From: Labrenzia sp. VG12
GTDB taxonomy: Bacteria > Pseudomonadota > Alphaproteobacteria > Rhizobiales > Stappiaceae
Reading direction: 5' to 3'
Assembly: GCF_002237595.1 (NCBI RefSeq)
Contig: NZ_CP022529.1
Location: forward strand, 806,001-870,000
DNA length: 64,000 nucleotides
Shown here in pieces: positions 1 through 7,569 of this stretch. The notes beneath the pieces were generated by a model. It did not search any database, was not told where the DNA came from, and saw only the letters and a list, made by a program, of their open reading frames with translations. How positions within the stretch are numbered: position 1 is the first letter of the stretch; every line of letters begins with the position of its first letter. The position numbers were made by a program, and so were the translations under genes.

Positions 1-146
1 AGAACAAGGCCCAATGGGTCGCTTTTACCGGCCGCAAGACCAAACCGTCTGGCTGGGACGCGGGTACTTATGTTGGCGAAGTTGCCTTGGTGCGGGACGG
101 CAAGGAAGTGCTGAGCGAGACAACCGAACTTGATCTGACCGATTAG
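1..146 (+). CDS. C-terminal end of an unidentified protein (left-edge partial)
   Basis: An open frame enters from the left edge in frame 3 and ends at a TAG at 144-146, giving about 47 residues ending in ELDLTD. The visible part is polar, with alternating beta-strand-like stretches (VAFTGRKTKPSGWDAGTYVG) and no transmembrane segment. I do not recognise the family. It runs towards the convergent tmpB gene, 83 bases away. Nothing can be said about its start or length. Confidence 0.5.
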   Translation, partial: NKAQWVAFTGRKTKPSGWDAGTYVGEVALVRDGKEVLSETTELDLTD

Positions 147-229
147 ACCAGCAACCGCCCGGGCGCGGGGACCGGATGGCATGTCAGGCGTCGTATGCCG
201 GGCAGATTGAGTAAGGCTGGAGGCTGGCT

Positions 230-820
230 CTAGACCCCGAGATGCCGGTCAACGATCCGTTGCACCATCGGAGCGAAGTGCCAGAAGTCCGGCGTCTCCA
301 TGTCTGGCTGCTTGCCGGCCTCGTCGAGATAGCGCACCTGAATGATCTGTTTCAGGTTCGGGTTCTTCTCGAATTCGCGGACTTCCTCGTCATTCATCGG
401 CCCGCCCTGAAGGTTGAGCGAATGAATGGAAGCATCCGAGAGGCGCTTGAAGTAGTCCGGTTTGGTCGCGCAAAGATAGCGCTTGGCGGCGACGTGGTAG
501 CGTACGCAGTCGGTAATGACATCAGGGAAGAAACGGCTCAGCACGTCGGCCCCGGCCTCTTCGTGGTGCCTGTCTTCCGTATCATCCATCGAAAAGGTGC
601 CGAACTCGGACGTGAAATGGCCGATATCATGGAGGAGGGCGCCGACGATGATGTCTTCCTCAAGCCCGTTCCGCTCGGCAAGTGTCGCCCCCTGAAGCAT
701 ATGCTGCGCCATGGTAACGGGCTCGCCGAGATATTCTTCATCGCCGCACCGCTCGAAAATGTCTCCGAGGAAGGCAACGATTGTCTCGCGGGTCAGTTCA
801 TTTCCGTTCTGCTGGCTCAT
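230..820 (-). CDS. tmpB: HD-domain di-iron oxygenase TmpB, PhnZ family (glycine betaine-forming)
   Basis: This 196-residue protein matches the PhnZ/TmpB family, mixed-valent di-iron oxygenases that split the C-P bond of 1-hydroxyphosphonates. For TmpB the substrate is (R)-1-hydroxy-2-trimethylaminoethylphosphonate and the products are glycine betaine and phosphate. The metal ligands are visible with PhnZ-like spacing: H40, H64-D65, H86, H109 and D166. So are the gate pair Y30/E33 (PhnZ Y24/E27) and the phosphonate contacts H68, K113 and S131. The start chosen is the ATG at 820, whose first bases overlap the tmpA stop (ATGA), implying translational coupling. A longer frame upstream is just tmpA read out of frame. 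The function is inferred from residue pattern plus the neighbouring TmpA. Confidence 0.82.
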   Translation of the reverse strand: MSQQNGNELTRETIVAFLGDIFERCGDEEYLGEPVTMAQHMLQGATLAERNGLEEDIIVGALLHDIGHFTSEFGTFSMDDTEDRHHEEAGADVLSRFFPDVITDCVRYHVAAKRYLCATKPDYFKRLSDASIHSLNLQGGPMNDEEVREFEKNPNLKQIIQVRYLDEAGKQPDMETPDFWHFAPMVQRIVDRHLGV

Positions 821-1959
821 TCCGCAGCCTCCTGAACGCAGGTTTGCAGCGCCGCCAGGGTCGACATGAGGCCGTCCTTGTCGGCATAACAGCCCTGTAG
901 CCAGCGGGTTCCCGTGCCGGAATAGGCCTTGCGTGCGTGCAGGACGCGGGTGTTGTCGACAAGGAAGCACTCGCCGGGTTCCAGGCGGAAACAGACCTCC
1001 ATCGCAGGATCGTCGATGATCTCACCCAGCCGCCGGTACGCCGCGTAGTAGGTTTCCATCTTCTCGAACGGAACATCGGTGATCGCCGCGGAGGAGCGGT
1101 TGTTGAACCGCACAGCGATCAGTTCGCCGTCCGGTGCCAACTCGATCATCGGCTTGCGGGATCGCAGCCTGACACCGGCTTCTCCGGCATATTCGAACCT
1201 GGCGCAATGGCTGCTGAGCACGTCGAACCAGTCCGGGTTTTCCTGTTTGAGGCGCAGCGCGGCCGCAAAACCGTCCACGACCATGTTCTCGCCCCCGGCC
1301 GCCGAACTCTCAAGGCAATAGAGCACCTGAATGGTCGGGACGGGATCACGGTATGGATTGTCGGTATGGGCCTGAAGCCCAAGTCCGGTATAGGCAAGAT
1401 TGGTCGGATTGACCTCGGTGCGCACTTCAAAGTGCCGGCCGTAATTGGTCTCGCGCACAAAACCGAACAATTTCACGACCTGCATTAGGGCCTTGTCCTC
1501 GACCGGACCACCCGTCAGTTTGCCGAAGCCGAAGCGGGCGACCTCTTCCAGCCAGTCACGTTTTGCAGCTGCGTTGGACTGTACGGCGGTAAAGTCTGCT
1601 GAGGGGACCCGGTCGCTCAGCTGACTGTCCCAGGTCTCGATATCAGGCGTCGTCCAGCCAAGGGTGTCTGCCGCCGGTCTGTCGTAGGAATGAACATGCA
1701 GCCATGAAAGGTCGTAGGCGATCGTCTTGTCTTCCGGGACAAAGGTAACCACAAGTGTTCCCGCATGGACTTTCGCCGCGCTGATGCGGATGTCAGGGGC
1801 AATGTCGCGCAAGGCAATCAGGCGCTGGCCGTTGCCCGGGGAGCGTGTTTCCGGGTCCACCGCATTGTCGCGCAACCAGACGGCATGAAAACGGTGGCTG
1901 CCACTTGCGGTGTTGAGGACAAGATATTTTCCATCCTCGTGAATTGAAACGTCAGACAT
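817..1959 (-). CDS. tmpA: 2-oxoglutarate/Fe(II) oxygenase TmpA (gamma-butyrobetaine hydroxylase-like)
   Basis: A 380-residue member of the gamma-butyrobetaine hydroxylase/TauD superfamily. The iron facial triad is H198-x-D200 (in LQAHTDNPYRDP) and H341, and R352 is placed to bind 2-oxoglutarate. TmpA hydroxylates 2-trimethylaminoethylphosphonate at C1, making the substrate for TmpB; the adjacent, overlapping tmpB is what favours TmpA over a carnitine-pathway hydroxylase. Oddly, the N-terminal domain, which in this family usually holds a zinc site with clustered cysteines after the WLRDN motif, reads WLRDNAVDPETR with no cysteine. The start ATG at 1959 has a fair ribosome site (AGGA). A LysR gene is divergent, 96 bases away. 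Confidence 0.8.
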   Translation of the reverse strand: MSDVSIHEDGKYLVLNTASGSHRFHAVWLRDNAVDPETRSPGNGQRLIALRDIAPDIRISAAKVHAGTLVVTFVPEDKTIAYDLSWLHVHSYDRPAADTLGWTTPDIETWDSQLSDRVPSADFTAVQSNAAAKRDWLEEVARFGFGKLTGGPVEDKALMQVVKLFGFVRETNYGRHFEVRTEVNPTNLAYTGLGLQAHTDNPYRDPVPTIQVLYCLESSAAGGENMVVDGFAAALRLKQENPDWFDVLSSHCARFEYAGEAGVRLRSRKPMIELAPDGELIAVRFNNRSSAAITDVPFEKMETYYAAYRRLGEIIDDPAMEVCFRLEPGECFLVDNTRVLHARKAYSGTGTRWLQGCYADKDGLMSTLAALQTCVQEAAE

Positions 1960-1971
1960 GGTCCGGTCCTG

Positions 1972-1999
1972 TTGATCCTTGGTTGAAGGCTAGGATCAA
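1972..1999. promoter_or_regulatory. Inverted repeat between tmpA and its divergent LysR gene
   Basis: TTGATCC at 1972-1978 and GGATCAA at 1993-1999 form a perfect 7-base inverted repeat with a 14-base spacer, so the half-site centres are 21 bases (two helical turns) apart. It lies just upstream of the tmpA start in the only space shared by the two divergent promoters. That position and geometry suit an operator for the LysR protein, but no binding has been shown. Confidence 0.4.
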
Positions 2000-2055
2000 A
2001 GCATCTATCCATAAAATCAAATTAGGAATTACCGGTCTGAGGGTGCGATTTGCTA

Positions 2056-2922
2056 ATGGTTCGATCCAGGTTTGACAATATCCCGCTGGAATGGATCCGG
2101 GCCTTCGAGGCTGCGGCGCGGTGCGGCAGTTTCACTGCAGCAGCAGACGAAACGGGGGTGACCCAGTCTGCTGTCAGCCAACGGATCGACAAGCTGGAAA
2201 AACATCTCGGCACGCAATTGTTCCTGCGCCAGGCACGCAACATCGCGTTGACGGTTGAAGGAGAGGCCTGGCTGCCTCATGTCCGCTCCGCCTTCGACAG
2301 TTTGCGGGAAAGCTCCGAAGGGCTCTTCGGAGGAGCGCGCAAGCGATTGACGATCTCGGCCAGTTCAACCGTCATTGACCGCTGGATCGTGCCGCGGCTG
2401 GTGCAACTGACTTCCGGGATCGACACCCAGTTCTCCCTGCAGACCATGGTCCTGGCGACCGATGCCGCCCAGGAAGACGATCTGGTCAGGATCCGCTATG
2501 GCGCGGGCAACTGGCCGCAGGCCTACAAGATGGCCCTTTTTGAGGAGCGCATTGCGCCAGTGGCTTCGCCCGCACTCCTCAAGTCGATAATGCCCTGGAC
2601 GGAGTTGCCGCGCATTGCCCTGTCCGGACCGCGCCCTGGGTGGACAGACTGGAGCGCGCGCTTTGGTGTGCCGACAACCCCATTGCCGTCGCTACGCTTC
2701 GATACGCTGGTGTCTGCATTGGCCGCGGCGCGCGCCGGGCACGGTGTATTGCTGGCGTCCCTGCCGCTTTGCCGGGACGAGCTGACTTCGGGAACGCTAG
2801 AACAGGTGACGACCGAAACGTTGCCGCATCACGAAACCTACTGGTTGCTGGCCTCCAGAGACGCAGTCACGCGCCGCCAATGGAGCCAGCTTGAAGCCGT
2901 GCTGCGCGATCGTCCGGCCTAG
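2056..2922 (+). CDS. LysR-type regulator, GcvA-like, probable regulator of tmpAB
   Basis: A 288-residue LysR regulator. The winged helix-turn-helix covers about residues 8-67, with the typical FEAAARCGSFTAAADETGVT and QSAVSQRIDKLE segments, followed by a substrate-binding domain. The form PLEWIRAFEAAARCGSF is the GcvA/AmpR-like subclass. I place the start at the ATG at 2056; a TTG two codons earlier is possible. Divergence from tmpA with 96 bases between start codons suggests that it controls the phosphonate genes and its own expression. The effector is unknown; the phosphonate or glycine betaine would be natural guesses. Confidence 0.85.
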   Translation: MVRSRFDNIPLEWIRAFEAAARCGSFTAAADETGVTQSAVSQRIDKLEKHLGTQLFLRQARNIALTVEGEAWLPHVRSAFDSLRESSEGLFGGARKRLTISASSTVIDRWIVPRLVQLTSGIDTQFSLQTMVLATDAAQEDDLVRIRYGAGNWPQAYKMALFEERIAPVASPALLKSIMPWTELPRIALSGPRPGWTDWSARFGVPTTPLPSLRFDTLVSALAAARAGHGVLLASLPLCRDELTSGTLEQVTTETLPHHETYWLLASRDAVTRRQWSQLEAVLRDRPA

Positions 2923-2972
2923 TCGGCCACCGCGCGGCGGGCAGGCAGCGGTCAGATCGTGTTTTTGGCGTT

Positions 2973-3548
2973 TCAAGGTGTCTTCTTTTCGTTGGCCGAG
3001 CGGATCAGCTTCTCCAGAAGACCCGACAATTGCTGCTGTTCTTCGCCGCTTAGCCCGTCAATGGCGGCGTGCTGTGTCGCGATATAGTCCGGGATCTTTG
3101 ACTTGATCAGGTTCAGACCCTTTTCCGTCAGGCACACGGTAAGCGCACGGCGGTCCTCAGGGTGCGGGCAGCGCTCCACAAGTCCGGCCTTCTCCAGCTT
3201 GTCGACCCGCGCCGTCATGCCGCCCGAACTCATCATGGTTGTCCTGTAGAGCTCGGTTGGTGTCAGCTTGTAAGGTGGACCGGAGCGGACGAGCGTGGCC
3301 AGAACGTCAAATTCGCCTGTCTTCAAACCAATGTCTGCGTAGGCGGGGGCCAGATAATCCCTGCTCATGACCTGTGACGCCTCGTTCAGCCGCCCCAGCA
3401 GCACCATCGGCGACAGCTGGTCCTTGTAATCAGGCATTTCCTTTTGCCATTGCCGCCGTGCGCGCTCGGCCCTGTCGATGAGCAGATCCTCCGGGTCCCC
3501 AAACAGATTGTCTTTTGGCGGTGTCTGTATGGAAGAAGGTTTGCTCAT
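2973..3548 (-). CDS. MarR-family transcriptional regulator
   Basis: A 191-residue MarR-type repressor. The winged helix region spans about residues 75-145, with the segment LTPTELYRTTMMSSGGMTARVDKLEKAGLVERCPHPEDRRA showing recognition helix and wing, including the family's DRRA signature. The N-terminal 45 residues are a polar extension. The gene is divergent from a DMT-family exporter at 3778, and the space between carries two TCTTGA-type palindromes, so it probably represses that exporter and itself. The ligand cannot be read from sequence. Confidence 0.85.
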   Translation of the reverse strand: MSKPSSIQTPPKDNLFGDPEDLLIDRAERARRQWQKEMPDYKDQLSPMVLLGRLNEASQVMSRDYLAPAYADIGLKTGEFDVLATLVRSGPPYKLTPTELYRTTMMSSGGMTARVDKLEKAGLVERCPHPEDRRALTVCLTEKGLNLIKSKIPDYIATQHAAIDGLSGEEQQQLSGLLEKLIRSANEKKTP

Positions 3549-3675
3549 GGTCTCTGGTCCGGAATTCTATCTTGTCTCAAGGCGCGCCTGACAAGAGGCG
3601 CCTCTCTAACGCGCTGAAAAATATCTTCTTTTCAATTCAGATCATTTCAAAAGGGGTGCGAGGTGTCAATCAAAA

Positions 3676-3688
3676 TCAAGAATCTTGA
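3676..3688. promoter_or_regulatory. Palindromic operator candidate 1 (MarR)
   Basis: TCAAGA-A-TCTTGA is a perfect 13-base palindrome in the AT-rich space between the divergent marR-type and DMT genes. It shares the TCTTGA half-site with the second palindrome at 3696-3713. MarR dimers typically bind such short palindromes. Function is inferred from position only. Confidence 0.45.
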
Positions 3689-3695
3689 AATAAAG

Positions 3696-3713
3696 TATCT
3701 TGAAATCAAGATA
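3696..3713. promoter_or_regulatory. Palindromic operator candidate 2 (MarR)
   Basis: TATCTTGA-AA-TCAAGATA has 8-base arms around a 2-base centre, 65 bases upstream of the DMT exporter start. Size and symmetry fit a MarR-family operator. A weaker look-alike (TATCTTG, three bases, CAAGG) sits at 3568-3582, just upstream of the marR-type start codon. Confidence 0.55.
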
Positions 3714-3777
3714 AATAATGTTATCTCTCCGACAGCGGGGGCGAGGTGCCTTTGCCTGATTTTGAAAGGATGTTCCG

Positions 3778-4767
3778 ATGTCGGACACAATCAGCCGGGA
3801 GGAGAGGCAGGAAGCGGCTTTCCTGCATGGCCAAGAGGTGGCCTCAATGAAGCAGAGGGAAAAACTGCTGGATCAGCCGCTGGTCCTATTGCTGGTGGTC
3901 GGCAGTTTTCTTGCTGTTTCCACGGTGATTGCCAAGGCAGCCCCCCAGGTTGGCTGGCACCCGCTTGCTCTGTTGCAATGGTCCATTCTCGGAGGAGCCA
4001 CCGGCCTTTACTTGATCACCAGGCTGGCCAGTCTCGGCAAAGGCGTGCGGCAAGGCGGAGCCGTGATTGGTCTGGACAGGCGGCTCGTCATATACCTCAC
4101 CCTGAGCGGGTTGTTGTTCATCGCCCCCAACATGATTGCGGTGGTCGCCGCTCCCAGGGTCGGGGCCGGGTTCGTCTCTCTCAGTTTTGCCTTTCCGCTG
4201 GTCCTGACTTACGCCCTGGCCGTCTTGCTCCGGCTTGAGCGGCTGCAGGTCCTGCGCGGAGCAGGGGTGTTGTTCGGACTGGCAGGCGGGGTGCTTCTGG
4301 CCGTGTCGGGCGCAGAGCTTTCCGTTGAAGCCTCCTGGTGGTCGATGGTTGCGCTTTCCATCCCGGTGTTTCTGGCCGTCGGCAATATCTATCGCACGCT
4401 GAAATGGCCGGAAGGGGCAAAACCGGTCAACCTTGCGCTGGGCATGATGGCCACCGGTTTTCTGGCGCTGGGCGCCTTCAATCTCGCCATCGGCGTCCCC
4501 GTTGTGCCGCAGGACTGGTCAACGGCAGCTGTTGGCCTGCTGGTGGCTCAGATTGCAATCTTTGCGGTTCAGTATGGCCTTTACTTTCGGCTGCAGCAGA
4601 CGGCTGGCCCCGTTTATCTCAGCCAGATCGGGTCCGTCGCTGCCGTTGTCGGCCTCGGCCTGGGGTATCTGGTCTTTGGCGAGATCCCGAACGCGGCGAA
4701 ACTGGCAGCGGTGGCCTCCGTCGGGGCAGGTATCGTTCTGGTCACGCTCGGCCGCCGATTCGGCTGA
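3778..4767 (+). CDS. DMT-superfamily transporter, EamA domains
   Basis: A 329-residue inner-membrane protein with about ten hydrophobic segments starting near residue 35 and the two-fold EamA layout, with internal repeats of five helices. The polar N-terminus has about 33 residues; an inner ATG at codon 24 (3847) is an alternative start that would remove most of it. EamA proteins export or import small metabolites, often amino acids or drugs. The divergent MarR regulator and the paired palindromes in front suggest induced efflux. The substrate is unknown. Confidence 0.8.
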   Translation: MSDTISREERQEAAFLHGQEVASMKQREKLLDQPLVLLLVVGSFLAVSTVIAKAAPQVGWHPLALLQWSILGGATGLYLITRLASLGKGVRQGGAVIGLDRRLVIYLTLSGLLFIAPNMIAVVAAPRVGAGFVSLSFAFPLVLTYALAVLLRLERLQVLRGAGVLFGLAGGVLLAVSGAELSVEASWWSMVALSIPVFLAVGNIYRTLKWPEGAKPVNLALGMMATGFLALGAFNLAIGVPVVPQDWSTAAVGLLVAQIAIFAVQYGLYFRLQQTAGPVYLSQIGSVAAVVGLGLGYLVFGEIPNAAKLAAVASVGAGIVLVTLGRRFG

Positions 4768-4906
4768 ACGGCTACCAAACCCCCGGCGGTGAAGCCGCGT
4801 CAAAAAGACGGTGCGCCGGGGTCCTGCATTTGCCGGAACGTGTTGACGGGGCTCCGGCTGTCGGATACCAGCGAAGCACTCTCAACCGCGTCAGAGCCAT
4901 TTCCGC

Positions 4907-5851
4907 ATGCTTTTCGATATCAACAAGACGAACTACAAATACCGGGAAGAGTTTGACGAATTTCCGGACATCGAGAAGCACACATTCGAATTCACGAAAT
5001 GTACCTGCGGCGGCACGGAGGCCACAGTGGTTTCGACCGTGTCACGGCACCGCAATTTTCTGCCGATCGTCGCTTGCGAGACCTGCGGTACACTGCGCGC
5101 CAATCCGTATTTCACCGACGAGACAGCGGCCTATTACTACCGCAATGTCTATGGTAACGTGAAACGGACCGACCGGTCGCCGCAGCAGCTGTTTCGCGAG
5201 CAGCGTGCCTTGTCCATCGTGCCGTTCTTCAGCGACGTGATGGAGCAGTTTCAGACCGTGCTCGATTATGGCGGCGGTGCCGGCGGCAAGACAGCTGACT
5301 TTATCGAGGCCGGCAAGGAGCTGTCACTCCACGAGGTGGAAAACAACTACAGCCAGTATGCCTATGAAAACGGCATCAAGCCGCATGCACCGTCCAAACG
5401 GTATGACCTGGTCGTTGTTTCACATGTGATCGAGCACATGATTGATCCCGTCAAGGAGATGGGGGAGATTATTGACAGCTGCTGCGCTCCGGATGGGCTT
5501 TTGCTGGTGGCAACGCCGATCATCGACCGTCAACGGGCGCGCCAATGGCTGCAGCATTTCCACATTTCGCACAAATACTATTTCACCGAGGATGCCCTGA
5601 TCGGAATGATGGCGGGCCTCGGTTGCACACTGGTGAAACAGAACAATGCCGACTCGTTCCTGTTCCGTGTCGGTGGCACGGTCGATCAGGAAAAAGTGGC
5701 CAGGCACTATCGGGCCGGCGCGGCAAAGACGCGCGCGGCCATCATGAGAGAGCTCAAGCCGGGGCTGAAAAAGGTCCTGAGTTCATTGAAATTCTGGCGA
5801 CCTCAGCCCCACAACCAGGCCGCACCGCGCACACCCGAACTGTCCCCGTGA
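4907..5851 (+). CDS. SAM-dependent class I methyltransferase with N-terminal zinc-ribbon-like motif
   Basis: A 314-residue protein. Residues about 32-65 carry KCTCGG and ACETCG, a CxC/CxxC pattern like the zinc ribbon found in sugar and lipopolysaccharide C-methyltransferases. The methyltransferase core follows, with motif I as VLDYGGGAGGKT and a later VVVSHVIEHMIDP segment typical of this fold. The tail is basic and proline-rich. It probably methylates a sugar or glycan precursor, but no glycan genes are adjacent, so this is weak. Its last 49 bases overlap the convergent ROK kinase gene. No good ribosome site is visible before the ATG. Confidence 0.7.
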   Translation: MLFDINKTNYKYREEFDEFPDIEKHTFEFTKCTCGGTEATVVSTVSRHRNFLPIVACETCGTLRANPYFTDETAAYYYRNVYGNVKRTDRSPQQLFREQRALSIVPFFSDVMEQFQTVLDYGGGAGGKTADFIEAGKELSLHEVENNYSQYAYENGIKPHAPSKRYDLVVVSHVIEHMIDPVKEMGEIIDSCCAPDGLLLVATPIIDRQRARQWLQHFHISHKYYFTEDALIGMMAGLGCTLVKQNNADSFLFRVGGTVDQEKVARHYRAGAAKTRAAIMRELKPGLKKVLSSLKFWRPQPHNQAAPRTPELSP

Positions 5852-6696
5852 ACCGCCTTGCGGATCGGTGTGTCGAACGTGTCTGAGAAGATGTAGGGCG
5901 CCATTGCCGGCGGCAGGTCTTCATAGAGCTCGTCGATGTTCGACATCCCGCCGCCCAGCACGAAGACATCCGGGTCAAGCAGGTTGGCGGACATGGCAAG
6001 CGACCGCGCAAGCCGGCTGACATAAGCTTCATAGACGGCTGTTGCGGTGGCATCGCCCGACCGTTTCAGCTCCATGATTTCGTGGCCCTTCAGCAGTGTT
6101 CCTGTCTTGTCCTGATAGTCGAGCTGGAACCCGGTGCCGGAACACCAGCGGTCGATGACGCCCTTGTGGCCGATCCAGCTGTCCGGGCCCGGAAACTCCT
6201 CTGGCTTGAGCCAGGGCACCGTAATGCCTCCCCATTCGCCGCCAATGCCGTTGGCTCCAAGGTGGGCCTTCGCGTCGATGGCAATGCCCGAACCACTGCC
6301 GGTGCCAATGATGATCGCGTGCACGATATGAGCACCCGCGCCGGCCCCGTCGGTGGCCTCCGAGACGGCCAGGCAGTTGGCGTCGTTCTGGATGCGCACC
6401 GGCCGGCCGAGAACGGCCTGCAGGTCCTTGTCCAGTGGCTTGCCGTTCATCCAGGTCGAGTTCGCGTTTTTCACCAGACCGGTCTTTGGGGACAGGGAGC
6501 CCGGGATACCGAGACCGAGGGTTCCGCTTTCACCTGTGGCTTGCTCGGCGGCGTCGACCAGATATTTGACGGCCTGGAGGCAGCCGTCATAGTCGTCGCG
6601 CGGCGTGTCCACGCGCTTGCGGAAGATTTCGTCACCTGTTCCGGACAGAGCGATGATCTCGATCTTCGTTCCACCCCAGTCAATTCCAAGTCGCAT
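5803..6696 (-). CDS. ROK-family hexokinase, Mak (manno/fructokinase)-like, without the zinc motif
   Basis: A 297-residue ROK sugar kinase. The N-terminal phosphate loop is GIDWGGTK, the catalytic aspartate is D105 in QNDANCLA, and the C-terminus (KAVHGDSSGVRGAAWLW) closely follows E. coli Mak as I remember it. The ROK zinc site is absent: GEWGH reads GEWGG at 153-157, and the CxCGxxGCxE segment reads SWIGHKGVID at about 173-182, so all four ligands are lost while the frame is intact. Other kinase motifs are kept, so activity is possible. It lies one base after the aldolase stop, a likely two-gene operon. The substrate may be a ketose. Confidence 0.8.
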   Translation of the reverse strand: MRLGIDWGGTKIEIIALSGTGDEIFRKRVDTPRDDYDGCLQAVKYLVDAAEQATGESGTLGLGIPGSLSPKTGLVKNANSTWMNGKPLDKDLQAVLGRPVRIQNDANCLAVSEATDGAGAGAHIVHAIIIGTGSGSGIAIDAKAHLGANGIGGEWGGITVPWLKPEEFPGPDSWIGHKGVIDRWCSGTGFQLDYQDKTGTLLKGHEIMELKRSGDATATAVYEAYVSRLARSLAMSANLLDPDVFVLGGGMSNIDELYEDLPPAMAPYIFSDTFDTPIRKAVHGDSSGVRGAAWLWG

Positions 6697-6697
6697 G

Positions 6698-7404
6698 TCA
6701 GTCCACCCGTTTCGGCAGTTCGAACGCGGCGGCCTGGCCGTCCGCCAGTTCCGCTGTCTGCTTGCCGTAGCTTTTGAATTTGTTCAGAATTCCGGTCATT
6801 TCCGCGTCATCGAGTATGACCGGGTCACCCAATGTGAGCGCGGACAGATATTGATCTGCCAGGTCTTCGACGCCCTCGGCCACAGCGAGCGCCTTTGAAA
6901 GGGTCGGGCCGCCGGCAATCTGGCCGTGATTGGCGAGCAGGCAGGCGTTGCGCTCGCCCAGTGCGCGGATCATTGCCTCGGACAAGGCTCTTGTGCCGAA
7001 ACTCGCATAGTCGGCGCAGTCGATCCGGTCCCCCCGGCGAGAGCCACCATGTAGTGGAAGGCCGGGATGCCGCGCCGGTGGCAGGACAGGGCCGTCGCGC
7101 GCGGGCTGTGACAATGCACCACCGCGCCGCAATCCGGCTTGGCGAGGTAGAAATCCAGATGCATGCGCCATTCGGAGGAGGGCAGCACGTCACCGCGGTA
7201 ACAGCCGTCAAGATCGAGCGCGACTATCTTGTCTTCCGTCAAAGTTTCATAGGGTGTTCCGGAAGGCGTCACCAAAAAACCAGAATCAGTGCGTGCACTT
7301 ACATTCCCCGATGTGCCTTTGGTCAGTCCCAGCCGTGGCAGCGATCGGGCTGTCTCGATAATGTCTTGGCGCAGCGTGGCTGAATCGCCTGGAAAGGAGG
7401 ACAT
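6698..7404 (-). pseudogene. Class II aldolase, FucA (L-fuculose-phosphate aldolase)-like, frameshifted
   Basis: Two frames together give one class II aldolase of about 235 residues. The first part starts at the ATG at 7404 (MSSFPGD) and holds TKGTSGNVSAR, the SSEWRMH glutamate region and the zinc pair HCH. The second continues in another frame from about 7036 with DRIDCADYASFGTRALSE, LLANHGQ and the tail. The break is in a run of six C (7030-7035 on the plus strand); a seventh would restore AGGDRID. This can be a true mutation, phase variation or a sequencing error. The family splits ketose 1-phosphates into DHAP and an aldehyde, which suits the kinase gene one base downstream. Confidence 0.75.
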
Positions 7405-7569
7405 CCTGAACCTCTTCAGTGCTTTGGGACTGTCAGATGAGACGGAATTGCGGGCAGGCCGCAGCGGCGGCCATAGATGACAGGTATCCGGTTGCGTTTT
7501 CAAGAGTTTGTATTGATAAATCCCGAACCCTTGACCATCCGGTCAGAAAGGATGCCGGTTTAGGTGACG

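Noticed and set aside
242..835. 197-codon open frame on the plus strand across tmpB
   Set aside because: It is the complement of a confident gene with PhnZ-type ligands and shows no family-like sequence of its own.
3663..4238. 191-codon frame overlapping the start of the DMT transporter
   Set aside because: It begins inside the palindromic operator region and shadows the transporter, which has clear helices.
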